Shown: positions 33,296 through 44,204 of the stretch, one piece after another | How the letters are laid out: every line of letters begins with the position of its first letter | Position numbering within the stretch: the first letter of the stretch is position 1 | Source: Pararge aegeria | Lineage: Eukaryota; Arthropoda; Insecta; Lepidoptera; Nymphalidae | Assembly: GCF_905163445.1 (NCBI RefSeq) | Contig: NC_053200.1 | Location: forward strand, 4,278,001 to 4,342,000 | DNA: 64,000 nt | Direction of reading: 5' to 3' | Notes under the pieces: model-generated | What the model saw: the letters and a program-made list of their open reading frames with translations, nothing else | The model's database searches: none | Told to the model about the DNA's origin: nothing | Program-made: the position numbers and the translations under genes

Positions 33296-34798
33296 CCCGC
33301 AGTCTGCATCCACCAGCCTACTTAGTATTGAAGCTTTTATTTGGTCGATTAATACATTTTATTAATTTATTACTTAGATCAGAGTTTTATTTAAGGGTGA
33401 AAAATGCATTCGAATCGCATTTTATTAACCGTCTTCAAAAAAAGGGGTTTCTGTAATCATTTGCATCGTACATCTGTTATTTATTTACCGATTTAGTTTT
33501 ATGTATGAATTTGTCGACCTCTTTTCGTGAAAAAAGGTATAAGGGATGAAAAATACGCTTATGATACCCCCTCCAGGAACAGGGTACCCGAAGCTGCGTA
33601 GAGGGGTATGTGGGACTCGCCGGCTTAAAGGAAGCCAGAATACACACAGAATCCCATTACTCTGCGTTTATGCGGTTGCCACTTTATTATAATTTCCCTA
33701 AGGTGATGAAGCCTAGTGAGCGCGGCTTCGGCTTGATTTCGATTCCCGGCACCACTGACTTTTCGGAGTTACGTGCGATATGAATTTTAGCAATTATATA
33801 AAACAAATATATTAAAAAATTAAAAAAAAAAAAAAAAATCATTTGTATAAATTTTAAATGTCTATAGTCGTAAAAATTTATGAAAATGTAAAAATTTTAG
33901 GCCCGTTTTGACATTTATGCAAGACCATAGAATGTAACTTGGAACAAAACTGAAGGAAACAATAAAATAAAAATCAGTTACACACAGTGTTTTATAAAAT
34001 ACGTAAATTTTTTTGGGACGTTAAATAATATGAAAGAAAATATCGCGAGTATTCTCTTTGCGCTTACTTTATAGTAGCATGCAATTTATAATTGTTGCGA
34101 AACGTTTCGAAAACAGTTACGTTCTCAGTCTTTTTTTTTTTTATTCTAGAGTTGTAACCATTTTTTTACTGAATATCGAAAGCCGCCGCGCTTGGTTCTC
34201 AAAGCCGCAAATAAATTTTGAATTGACGACACTGGGTTCTAAATAATGAGTCTGAGTTGATGTATCTGACCAAGCGGCACATGACTGAAGCGTCCCCGCG
34301 CGCAGTTTTTCGTTCCCCATCTTGTAAAGTTAACTGTGCGCTCGTTTAAGTTTGATATATACTGTTTACTATTACGTTAACTTTTGCTCTTCTACTTTGG
34401 ATATTGATTTAAACATAGTGATTTGACTCGATTTTTGTGTTTGTTGTTATATAGTACGAACTCTGTTTCAACATGTTGAAAAGTGGACGTATAATCAACA
34501 GCCAGTCACGCGAATTGGTTGTGAAGTTAAAGGAATACTTTGAACGAACGAACACTTTACAAAACATAATCATATCAATCAAGTAATGATACAAACTTGA
34601 ATTGATTTATCGTGAGTATCGAGTACCGAGTCTTATGGTTCATAACTAGTTACGTCGCGATGACAAATGTCAAAACGGGCCTTTTACTTTTTTACGACTA
34701 TAAGCAATTTCAATATCACTTGCTTTAACGTTAAAGGAAAACATTGTTAGGAAACCGGCGTGCCTAAGATTTCTCCATAATGTTCTCAAAAAATAATA

Positions 34799-35020
34799 AT
34801 TTCAAATTCAATTATTTCAAGTAGGCCTAATATAAGCACTTTTGAAACGTCAAGTCTGTCTGTATGTAGTGACTCTACCACCGGTTTGGAAGGCAGATTC
34901 TACCGCGAAGAAGCCGGCAAGAAACTCTGCGGCTCTTTTCCAATATCAACAATTTACATTTTAAAATTCCTTTTTCTATCTTGTGTGAGATGTGTAGTAT
35001 TTATAAATACTAATATGTTG
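34799..35020 (-). repeat. LINE 3' UTR fragment (same family as 27055-27430)
   Basis: The reverse strand reads GATAGAAAAAGGAATTTTAA, GGAAAAGAGCCGC, GCCGGCTTCTTCGC, GACTTGACGTTTC and TAGGCCTACTTGAAATAATT. It is colinear with the 3' part of the truncated retrotransposon in the mud intron. Confidence 0.65.
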
Positions 35021-35270
35021 TCTTACGAATACTATATTGTTATAAATATATTGTGAGGCTACCGTAAGGATACCTATTTCTTTAAATTTTTCACGGAGGG
35101 ATTAAATTTCTCAACGGCGCGGCGTGTGAAATATTTTAATCGGCCCTTTGCCAGCCAAGTAGACTACGGCCTATACACCCTTCTCATTTTGAAAGGAGAC
35201 CTGGAGTGGACCGGTAATGAGTGCATGATGATGATTATCATTTCCCTGGATGACTCTTACATATTTTAAA

Positions 35271-35580
35271 TTTTTTTTTATTCAACTATAAGTAACGCCC
35301 TTGACTGCATTCTCACCTGGTGGTAAGTGATGCAGTCTAAGGTGGAAGCGTGGAGTATGGTATGTCATTCCCCTAATAAGTGTCTAGGCGTCATCGCACC
35401 GGAACACTAAATCGCTTAGCGGCACGTCTTAGTCGGTAGGATGGTAACTAGCCAAGGCCAAAGCCGACCAGAACAGACCAGTGAAAATTCAGAATTTATA
35501 AATTCCCAAATTGCCCCTGCGGGGAATCGAACCCGAGACCGACCTAAATTCACAGAGCTCACCGCTGCGCCAGGGAGGTC
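35271..35580 (-). repeat. Full-length tRNA-derived SINE family B
   Basis: On the reverse strand a tRNA-like head (GACCTCCCTGGCGCAGCGGT, then GGTTCGATTCCCCGC) is followed by GGGAATTT, CCGACTAAGACGTGCCGC, TTAGTGTTCCGGTGCGATG and a tail ATCACTTACCACCAGGTGAG. It is the reference copy for the fragments listed elsewhere in the window. Confidence 0.8.
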
Positions 35581-35945
35581 TTCGATTTCTGTCTAAAGCA
35601 TAGATATATCCATTGTATGTCTATCAGTAAGAACAACCTTCGGACTTTTACTTAAATTCCCACGCACAAGTATTTCGTTGAATTATACATAAGTGTTTGG
35701 TTATTCAGTTCTCGAAACAAGCTTATCTGCTGGCAAGTTTCCTGTGTTCCAGCTAATCTGGAACGGTTGAGTATACACAGTAGCGTGCACATCATACTTG
35801 CACAAAAGCACTGCCTATCCGATATTTTTCATATGCCTAAGGCCGGGTTCCCACTATGCCGGACCGGCAGATCTGCCGGAAACCGGACACCGGACAGAGT
35901 GTTCACATTTAAAGCACCTCAGTTGAATTTGGACCTGTGCCCACA

Positions 35946-38010
35946 ATGGACGACGAAATTGTTGTGTTGTGGTGGTGGTGGTACAGAAGGCAAAATAAAA
36001 GAAGAAAGTATTGGGTACATCCTATTTTACGGGAAAGATTTACACTAGGGACATTTGAAACATTGATGGGTGAACTTAGAAGTGACGGATCAAAGTTCTT
36101 CAATTATTTTCGAATGACAACAACCACTTTTGACGATTTACTGGGACGACTTTCACCAGGCATAAGAGTACGAAATACAAGTTTTAGAGAATGTATTTGC
36201 CCAGAACAAAGATTGGCCATTTGTTTAAGGTAAAGTGTGTGTGTGTGTTCTTTTGACAATAAATAATTATTAATTAAAAATGCAAATTAGTCACTTAAGT
36301 ATTTATTTGTACTCAAATTTAAAACCCTTCAAAATCTAAATATTCTGACTCTTGGGAGTATATGGAATGAGTAGATGCTGTTGGCGAAACTGGATTCACT
36401 GGAATTTGGGAAGAAGTTGATGGTATAGGTGTTGTAGAGTATCCAGAGTGTTGATCTTGCGTAGGTGTCGCCTGTTGATTAGGATGTGTGTAGTATCCAG
36501 AGCGAGTATACTGATCTGGTCCGGTCATCTGATTATAATGACGCCAATGTCCGTAATTCTCTCTCTCATAATTCCTACTTTTAATTTTTTGCAACATTGT
36601 CAGGACGCTGGCTTGAAATTCTAAAGTCTCTTCGATAGTTAAAGTGTTCAAGACTGGTATAATGCCTTTGAAAAAAGAAAGATGATGGTTTTCTTTTTCT
36701 GGGTTCATTCTGGAATCCAAAAACTTTGACATCTTCTCATTTACTTCTTTATTATCAATTGTTCTTTTATCTTTAATTAAAGATGAACGAAAATCTGATT
36801 CCATGCCTACTTCAGTCTCGGTTCTTGCTTTTTTTGAACCCGACTCATGAGGCGGTCGAGGTTCGGAGACCTTTTTCAAAAACATTAATTGCTCGTGATA
36901 TAAATAATTTCGTGTCTTTTTGGCCGAAGATCCAGATTTAGACTCATCTTTTTGTTTTTTCACCGTCTTAAGCCATGAATCTCGTATATTATTCCATTTA
37001 GTTGAAACCAGTTTTCCTGAAATAAATAAAAAAATATCAGAATTGAATTTATTTATTGGTGACATATAATGTAATATGTAGTAACAAAATATACTTTTTT
37101 CAGATATTTAGCTTCAGGATGTTCATTCAAAGAAATACATTACTCATACAGAGTAGGCGTTTCGACAATAAGTAAAATAATAAAAGAAATGAGCAACGTC
37201 ATTTGGGAAAGCCTACAGACAGATTTTCTTAAGCTGCCTGATACTGAGAGAGAATGGGAGGACATCGCTTTAAGATTCGAAAGAAAAGCCAACTTTCCTC
37301 ACTGTATTGGAGCAGTAGATGGCAAACATATTAGAATTTTGAAGCCAGCCAAGAGTGGTTCTATGTTCTTTAATTACAAGGAATATTATTCTTTTGTATT
37401 AATGGCAATTGTCGATTCAGAGTACCGATTTATTTTTATCAGTGTGGGCTCGTATGGCAAGGAATGCGATTCCACTATATTAAAGGATAGTATATTTTGG
37501 AAAAAAATCAATGATGGTACTTTAAATGTACCAAAGCCTCGACCACTTCATACAAACATGCACGAGGAATTACCGTTTATACTAGTTGGCGATGAAGGCT
37601 TTGCTTTAACACCTAATCTCCTACGTCCATATGGAGGTACACATTTGAATAATGATAAAAAGATTTTTAACTATAGATTAAGTCGAGCACGAAGGTACGT
37701 TGAGTGCGCTTTTGGTATTCTAGCAAATAAGTGGCGAATACTCCATCGGCCTATAGATCTGAACGTAGACACAGCAATTAAAGTAATTAAAGCTTGTACA
37801 GTCTTACATAATTTTGTTAGAGAAAAAGACGGTATAAATTTTGAAAGTTACCAAAATATAGAAAATGGACAAGAACAAGAAACGAGACCCGTGGATCGAA
37901 ATGGGTCGACTCGAGGTGGCCCTAATGCCAATGCTATACGAACAGCATTTACTAATTATTTTGTTTCGGATATTGGTTCCGTTCCGTGGCAGGCAGCAGC
38001 TATAAATTAA
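35946..38010 (+). CDS. PIF/Harbinger DDE transposase (element 1)
   Basis: Two exons, 35946-36229 and 37104-38010, are joined within an Arg codon (AG|A) and give 396 residues. The first part carries YWVHPILRERF, F-x-T-L and FFNYFRM-x-FDDLL, a typical HARBI1-like N-terminal region. The second carries the DDE triad: D167 in GAVDGKHI, D217 in SYGKECDSTI and E295 in RRYVECAFGILANKWRI. The helix LSRARRYVECAFG is the hallmark of the DDE_Tnp_4 superfamily. The start is the ATG in the context CCACAATGG at 35946. The intron 36230-37103 contains the second exon of the opposite-strand MADF gene. AATAAA at 38032-38037 is a likely poly-A signal only 22 bp past the stop and 18 bp before the opposite donor. 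The gene is intact. Confidence 0.93.
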
Positions 38011-38234
38011 AATTTGTGAATGCATTTTTATCAATAAAAATATTTAAAAAACTCACCGTACTGTTTTCTTTCTTTTTCTTCCAGTTCATCGAAGTTTGGT
38101 TTCAGTATTAAACATACTTCACGCCATGCTGCTAACTTTAAGTTTTTGTCTTTATAGACATCTTCGGTCTTGTCCCACAGAACAGGTCTCTCTTGGACAA
38201 GCGTAATTAAAGTTTCTATTTGTATGTCGCTCAT
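36319..38234 (-). CDS. MADF-domain partner protein of Harbinger element 1
   Basis: Exons 38234-38057 and 37016-36319 are joined within a Gly codon (G|GA), giving 291 residues. Residues 1-85 form a MADF (trihelix/Myb-like) DNA-binding domain: LITLVQERPVLWD, then AWREVCLIL, then KLVSTKWNNIRDSWLKTVKK across the splice. The middle is Lys/Ser/Glu-rich. The C-terminal third is Gln/Ser/Thr/Pro/Tyr-rich. Family knowledge: Harbinger elements need a Myb-like second protein that binds the termini and carries the transposase to the nucleus; here a MADF protein is in that position. The intron 37017-38056 encloses the whole second exon of the transposase. AATAAA on the minus strand at 36307-36302 follows the stop by about 12 bp. 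Intact; function inferred from context. Confidence 0.88.
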
Positions 38235-38517
38235 GCTACACGTCTACTTTACTCAGAAAATGCGAGCCGAATGAAGTGCGGGGAGAACGGGCGGGGCGGG
38301 GCGGGGAACGCGGGTCGAACTGGTTCACATTATTCCGGTCCGGTGATTTTGCCGGCATTTTGTAGTGACAAAACGCTCGGTAAAAATGCCGGGCTCGGCG
38401 AAAAAGCCAGACTCGGGATCATGTGAATAGCTTCATACAATTTGTACCGCCACTAGGCCTTCCGGCAATTTTACCGGACCGGGAGATCTGCCGGTCCGGC
38501 ATAGTGGGAACCCGGCC

Positions 38518-39186
38518 TAACTAGAATAGGAAGAGGATTTTTCTACTTTACACTATCTTCTTGCTTTATGCCTACCCTGGTCGAAACCACTGCGTACACC
38601 AATTAGTATGAGAAGGCAAGCATTCGTATTAGAAGGCGATAGCGTACCGACTACCTATACTTTATTTTTTTTATAGTAATTATTGACGGCCTACAAACGA
38701 GGCAACACTTCGCAGGGCATGTAAGGAGAACGTCCTACAACGTCGGCCCCCGTGTCCATTGACCTGAGGCGTAAATGTCATGTCTGTAATTGGTGACCTG
38801 GTAACCTGTTTAGCGGGGGGGTAGCGCTGTTTAGTTTAGTTTTTTTTTAATCTATTTATTTAAGGGACTTTTATACATGAAAAAGGAAATTGTATAGGTA
38901 CAATTTTACAATAAACTCTGGTAGTTTATATCTTAGAGATGTTATATAAATTCCAGAGGCATCTCTAAGATATCCTAGTTGATATCTTAAAGATGACTCT
39001 GGAAAAGTCCAAAGTTTGTATTAAACGTAAGCTTATAGAAACTACCTATTATAGTATTAAGGACTACCTACGTAATCATAATGTCATCTCGTAATAATGA
39101 ATATTACCTACCTGTATGAACGCTTATTACAGAATTTTTGAATTTGAATTTTAAAGTAAGGCTTCTTGCAAGAAATAAAAGACTAA
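38518..39186. other. Spacer between the two Harbinger elements
   Basis: 669 bp without a gene. It holds a LINE-type block near 38650-38800 (GCAGGGCATGTAAGGAGAAC, related to 43660-43850) and a short palindromic pair around ATCTTAGAGATG / CATCTCTAAGATAT at about 38930-38995. Confidence 0.5.
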
Positions 39187-39420
39187 GAGCTAGTTCAGAC
39201 ATGGCGGATTCCGCGCGGATGCAAATCGCGCGGTTGAACCGCGCGGATCCTAATTACATTAGCGCCTTACAAATCGTTCATACCTGTCCGCACGGATTGA
39301 CAATCCGCGCGGCTCAACCGAGAAAATGAATTCGCGCGGTCGCCGCTCGGTTTTATTTACTTGACGTACCTAGAGGGCGTTCAGTTGCTCCGCGGAAGCC
39401 GCGCGTATCGGACGGTGACA

Positions 39421-41537
39421 ATGGATCGCTTCGACACCGAGCTATTCATCGATGAGGTGGAAAAAAGACCTGCTTTGTGGAACATCCAATGTGCAGAATA
39501 TTCTAACAAAACGATTAAAAACGGAGCTTGGCAGGAGCTGGTGGAGATTTTTGGAGAAAATGAGGATTCTTTGGAAAAGAAGGTTCTTTTTGGTCAGTAG
39601 ACATTTAATTATACATTTTACCAGGGTAGTTTACATGTTTTGTAATAGACAGTCCACCCCAAATAACTGAAATGTGTATAACGTTGTTTGGCGGTACGTA
39701 ACGAGCGCGGGAAAACTATCACGTTACCACAGTAACGTATAGCTATTAACTGTAATATGTACAACCCACCAACGCGACGCGCCATCTTGAGTTTAGTTAT
39801 TTGGCGCGAACTGTAACAATTTTAATTTCATATTTTCGTGTCTTGCCATTCTACACGACCCTCATTCACAAAGTAATTAGCATATTTGTCTCTAATGTTT
39901 AATGATGATGGTGTACCCCTTCCTGCATGTAATGTAATAAGATTACTCATTGGCGCAGTATGTAAAGTATCTTCATACTGTATACCATCTCTAGTTCTAA
40001 CAAAATTGTGTAGCACGCAACAGGCCTTTATTATGTCTTCGGCAAAGTCTATATTCACGTTTATAGGCCTATGAAAAATGCGCCACTTGTTTGCCAGAAT
40101 TCCGAAAGTGCATTCAATAAAACGTCGAGCTCTTGATAACCTGTAATTAAATATTTTTTTTTCATATGATAGCCCTTTACCTGCATAGGGTCGCATTACA
40201 TTTTCGGATAAACCAAACGCTTCATCGCCAACTATGACGTATGGCAATGGTTTAGGATCTGTTTCAGATATTGGTTTAGGTTTTGGTATGTGTAATGACT
40301 TTTCTATTAACCTTTTATAAAATGCTGAATTTTTAAAAATTGCAGAATCACTACTTTTTCCGTAAGATCCGATATCTATGAAAGTAAAACAATAGTTACT
40401 ATCACAAAGTGCCAACAGTACTATGGAAAAAAAAGTTTTGTAATTATAATACAAAGAACCCGAATCTTTGGGTTTTGTAATCCTTATATGCTTGCCATCT
40501 ATGGCGCCTATGCAATTGGGAAAATTTGCATATTTTTCAAAATCTTTAGCTATTTTCTTCCATATATCTTCGCTGGGTTCAGGCATGACGTTTTTTGTGA
40601 CTTTTTCCCACAGAGTTTCACATACTTCACGGACAATTCCTGTGATTGTAGATTTGCCAAGACGAAAGTTGTAATGTAGTTCTCCAAAGGAACAACCAGT
40701 ACCCAGATATCTGAAAAATAAAATATTAATCTGTATCGTTTTGAAAGTCTGCCGGGTCCGCTAGTTAAAGCATAATGAGTGTCTTGAATTACCTAACCGC
40801 TACTGTATTTATATTTGTTAAAGATAGTGATTTCTGTTCCAGGTGTATCATTACAAAAAAAATGGAAGAACATCCGTGATGCTTATAATAAGGAATTCAA
40901 GAAAGGCAAATCAATTCCTTCTGGTTCTGGTGCATGTAAAGGTTCAAAATACATGTATTTCGACCGGCTTTCTTTTCTTCAGAAGACGATAGAAAACAAA
41001 GAAACTATCACAAACATAGATGAAGCCAAAAATGAAGAAATTCGGAACATTGACCAAAAGCTAGATAATTTTGTAAATGCACGTGAAATACAACCGGTAC
41101 CCAATAAAAGGAAGAAAACTAAAATTACTTCAGAAGAGCGATTGGCTAACATATTAGAAAATAGTATTGAATCAAGAGATAAAATACAAAGACAAATACA
41201 AGAAAGTATGTCAAAGCAAGATGATGATGATAAACTTTTTTGCATGTCATTGTATAAAGAGTTAAAGAAAGTTCCAGAAAATAAACGATTGGCTACTAAA
41301 ATTGAATTGCTCCAGGTAATACAGAAAGGGCAGAAATTACCATCGCCTATTCATATCACGAGCCAGCAAAACACGCCTAATGCAGTATTTTGGCAAAACC
41401 AACAATATTCAAACCCACAAGGATATTTCACTGGATATTCTACAATAGTACCAGGAGAGTCTCCATCGCCTTTATCATGCAATAGCACTGACGATTCACA
41501 GTCTTCTATAGTACAAAATATATATTCTGACGTATAA
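39421..41537 (+). CDS. MADF-domain partner protein of Harbinger element 2
   Basis: Exons 39421-39592 and 40843-41537 are joined within a Gly codon (G|GT), giving 288 residues. The MADF domain is split by the intron: LFIDEVEKRPALWN and AWQELVEIFGE in exon 1, then VSLQKKWKNIRDAYNKEFKK at the start of exon 2. A Lys-rich middle (KRKKTKITSEERL) could act as a nuclear signal, and the C-terminal third is Gln/Ser/Pro/Tyr-rich as in element 1. The intron position (within the MADF domain, after a Gly codon first base) is the same in both elements. AATAAA lies at 41538-41543, directly after the stop and next to the opposite gene's splice donor (41551-41550). Intact; role inferred from Harbinger biology. 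Confidence 0.88.
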
Positions 41538-41841
41538 AATAAATATCTTACCTTAATGTGATCACGAGTTTTTCTTCTGGGGACACGCTTGACCTCATAT
41601 GGGTATCATTAGATTCAATTTGTTTACTCATCATTTCTAATAATTCATCAAATGAATTTATCGACATTCTCAAATAATTGAAGAATTTTGGTTCAAAACT
41701 TCTTAATTTTGGATATAAAGTCTGAAACTGACCATGAGTAAACCGATCGCGTAATATTGGATGCACCCAATACTGCCGTTTCTTCTTTCTTTCTTTTTTA
41801 CGGAGCAACAAGTACACACATATTGCTTCTTCGACTTCCAT
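39828..41841 (-). CDS. PIF/Harbinger DDE transposase (element 2)
   Basis: Exons 41841-41552 and 40710-39828 are joined within an Arg codon (AG|A), giving 390 residues. It shares with element 1 the YWVHPILRDRF start motif, the RYL-x-GCSF splice-spanning helix and the DDE triad: D168 in GAIDGKHI, D218 in SYGKSSDSAI and E296 in RRFIECTFGILANKWRI. It is clearly homologous to the element 1 transposase over the full length but is well diverged. The intron contains the entire second exon of the MADF gene on the other strand. Only 14 bp separate the MADF stop from the transposase donor. There is no frameshift or stop, so the gene looks functional. Confidence 0.93.
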
Positions 41842-41964
41842 GATTGGACTGTCACCCTATGCGAATAACGGCACTCCGCATGTACATCCGCGCCTGTCTG
41901 AACACTTGCGTTTAGAACCGCGCGATTTGCATCCGCGCGGAATCCGCCATGTCTGAACTAGCTC

Positions 41965-42664
41965 TTAATTTGCTCAGTTATATCAACATTGTCTGGTGGG
42001 AGGTTTTGGCCGTGGGTAGTTACCACCATACAAAGACATGCCGCGAAGCGATTTAGTGTTCCGGTGCGATGTCGCGTACAAACAGATTAGGGGTATGGCT
42101 ACCCCCGAACACGTTAACCCGCTACAATCTTAGACTGCATCATCACTTACCACCAGGTGAGATTGCAGTCAAGGAGGGTGGGTAACTTATGGAAATAAAG
42201 AAAAAAAAAGTAAGCTAGAAAAATTTATTGTACTGAATAAATTAGCAGACATTTGTATTATTATTATTATACTTTTAATAAGTATAATAATAATAAGGTC
42301 AAAATTATTATGTGGGTAACCTTAAAGATAGCTCCTCCATATGAAAAAATAACACACTGGATAAGTGATAACATAAGTAATTCCTACTGAAATTGTGCCC
42401 AATTGTGATGTTCTTATTGAAGTAGGAAATGGCAATGGCTCATAGCTGAGAACCGATGGACGTTGGGGTCTTAAGGTGCTGGAATAGCGACCCCGCACCA
42501 GTAAACGCAGCGTAGGTCGGCCCCGAACGAGGTTGACAGTCGACATTAGACTAGTCGCTGGGAGCCGCTAGAGGCAAGCGGCCCAGGACCGTGGTTTGTG
42601 GTACTCTATAATTGGTTGAAATTATGATGACGATGATGAAAGTAGGTATTTAGTAGTCTTTAAG
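41965..42664. other. Spacer with SINE family B fragment
   Basis: The stretch 42000-42211 is a family B copy in plus orientation (GCGAAGCGATTTAGTGTTCC, TGCATCATCACTTACCACCA). After it comes a TAATAATAATA inverted motif near 42257-42297 and low-complexity DNA up to the exonuclease stop. No gene is seen. Confidence 0.6.
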
Positions 42665-44204
42665 TTATCTCCATTGACTTGAGACTTGCCGATAGATGTC
42701 CATGCAAGCCTTTGCGTCTTCCACAGAGTCGTGTTTGTCAACTTGTATGTTTCTTCCCAGATAACGTTTCGCCAGGAATTGTAGCGACGGCGGTTGCCCG
42801 TTATTTAACTGAAAATAAAGAATACCTATGAATTAAAGTAATATTAAAGGTTATAAGCAAATGCAGTGTTGGTCTCTAGAGATGTTATATGTTAATGTTG
42901 TACTACGGATCTCGTGGCCCTGGGTTCGAGTCCCGATTCGGGCTGGTAATAATTGTTAGATAAATATAGTTTCTTTTAGTAATTTTCAATGCCTAATAGC
43001 CTAGAGTTACAATTTTTTAACTTGCTCTAGTAACAACGACAACATTAACAGGTGTATTAACTATGGGTTGACCTTACTATTTATTATAAACACCACAAAC
43101 ACATTACAGATAGCTTAGTTATCTTTTCCTAATTCAGCCATTAATATATGCATTACATTGTGTCCCTAAATTATTAAATGCCCCGCGCACGTCTCACTTT
43201 ACACCGCGGAATGTTGTTCACAAACTTTCCCATTTTCACATTTTATGGTGAACGCTTAGAACATAAAATAATTACAGTCTTGTTCTAAATGGTATGAAGT
43301 GACTAACAGTTTGTTGGAGAAACCATTCTAAAGTAGGGTGGGTTGTTTATGATTCAATATCGGTTTCTGTATGTTTATTGTGACTATTACAATACAAGAG
43401 TGAATAAAGCATCATCCAGGCAAACTCATCCTAACCTACAGCAAGATTATTCGATCGATATAGTTAACCACATCCTAACCTGTTAAAGGAAAGTTTAACA
43501 AAGAAACCAGTTTCCAGTTTATGAAGGAAACTAAAGTAACATAAAGGTAGATTAGTTGCCACGTGGCGTTCAAACACCCTTTCCCGCAGAGATCACGTCT
43601 TGCTGTACACCGCGAAGCCATGCTGCTCAAAAAACTATATACATACCTAATTCCTAGCGCAATCAGCTAGTTAAGATTTGAAAACCATCTCCTACATGCT
43701 TGTAGGCGATGGCAACCTCACAGAAGTCGCAGGGAATGCAAGGAATACGTCCAGCAACTTGCCGCCCTGTATCCATCATAATGCTGCTTAGCGCCAGAAA
43801 TAAGCATGGCGGTAGTTCCCCGGAAGAGGTCTGACCCCCAAAAAACACTACTATTAGCGTAAACTCACCCTTTTAAATGGCTCGTATTTGGCCAAGTCGC
43901 GTCGATTGTGCTCTGGATGGGTCAACTGCAGAGCGTCAAGATCAAAATGCAGCGAGTGGCCGATCAAGATTGACCCATTGATCAATGCCAGTACCTTGCG
44001 CTGCACTGCCGAGAAGTCGCTCGCGTTTTCCAAATCTCTACGTTTAACGCCAGAGACGCACGACCTATAGTCAGTCACGGGTGCTGTAGGCTTCGCGTAT
44101 TCATCTAGAATAACGCCTCCATATTCATTAACCACGGAGACCCTTGCCAAAATACTACGGTTTCCACTCGCAACCATTTCACAGTCAATTGCGTATTTAA
44201 CCAT
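42665..44204 (-). CDS. DEDDh 3'-5' RNA exonuclease, REXO4/ISG20-like, short form
   Basis: Two exons, 44204-43869 and 42808-42665, in phase 0, give 159 residues. All exonuclease motifs are present: Exo I AIDCEMV (D7, E9), Exo II IGHSLHFDLDAL (D88), and Exo III with H138 and D143 in KHDSVEDA. The stretches VTDYRSCVSGV and HPEHNRRDLAKYEPFK match REXO4 better than ISG20. Family knowledge: these enzymes trim RNA (rRNA precursors for REXO4, single-stranded RNA for ISG20). The product is only the catalytic domain. The N-terminal extension of REXO4, which carries nucleolar signals, is absent, and I see no upstream exon in phase with it. The start is the ATG at 44204, three residues before the first beta strand. 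There is no close neighbour on the same strand. Confidence 0.9.
42880..42960 (+). repeat. tRNA-like SINE head in the exonuclease intron
   Basis: GGATCTCGTGGCCCTGGGTT and CGAGTCCCGATTCGGGC contain a B-box-like GGTTCGAGTCC. No complete cloverleaf is present. Confidence 0.45.
43125..43385. repeat. Dispersed repeat, family F, copy 1
   Basis: TTCAGCCATTA, GCCCCGCGCACGTCTCACTT, CATTTTATGGTGAACGC and TCGGTTTCTGTATGTTTATT match the order seen at 49605-49875 and 53865-54145. It lies in the exonuclease intron. Confidence 0.6.
43660..43850 (-). repeat. LINE-type block related to 7405-7670
   Basis: CATGCTTGTAGGCGATGGC, GTCGCAGGGAATGCAAGGAA, ATAATGCTGCTTAGCGCCAG and AAATAAGCATGGCGGTAG recur near 7480-7660. 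It lies beside the donor of exon 1 of the exonuclease. Confidence 0.5.

Larger units (their letters stand above)
33296..35840. other. Region between mud and the first Harbinger element
   Basis: There is no protein gene that I can support. AT-rich DNA follows the mud stop. Then come a LINE 3' UTR fragment on the reverse strand (34799-35020), family C SINE debris (about 34740-34800 and 35080-35230) and a full family B SINE (35271-35580). The first AATAAA-like signals after the mud stop are weak; one lies near 33961. Confidence 0.6.
35841..38517 (+). mobile_element. PIF/Harbinger transposon 1, apparently intact
   Basis: The termini are inverted repeats GGCCGGGTTCCCACTATGCC and onward, identical for the first 34 bases. 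Both flanks carry the 3 bp TAA (35838-35840 and 38518-38520), the Harbinger target size. The 2677 bp interior codes for a DDE transposase on the plus strand and a MADF-domain protein on the minus strand, with interlocked exons. Both frames are open. Identical terminal bases, an exact target duplication and intact genes suggest a recent insertion. Confidence 0.95.
39187..41964 (-). mobile_element. PIF/Harbinger transposon 2, apparently intact
   Basis: A 49 bp perfect terminal inverted repeat begins GAGCTAGTTCAGACATGGCG. The flank is TAA on the left and TTA on the right, consistent with a 3 bp TWA target although the two copies are not identical in direct orientation. The 2778 bp interior has the same two-gene interlocked layout as element 1, but the whole element is inverted (transposase on minus). 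The termini share no obvious sequence with element 1, so these are different families and not a duplication. Confidence 0.93.

Noticed and set aside
35767..36048. 93-codon plus-strand frame at the left end of Harbinger 1.
   Set aside because: It starts outside the element and reads through the terminal repeat in a different frame from the transposase.
40738..40765. GCCGGGTCCGCTAGT as a Helitron 3' end inside Harbinger 2.
   Set aside because: There is no matching hairpin or 5' end, and the 132 bp interval between the two opposite exons leaves no room for an element.
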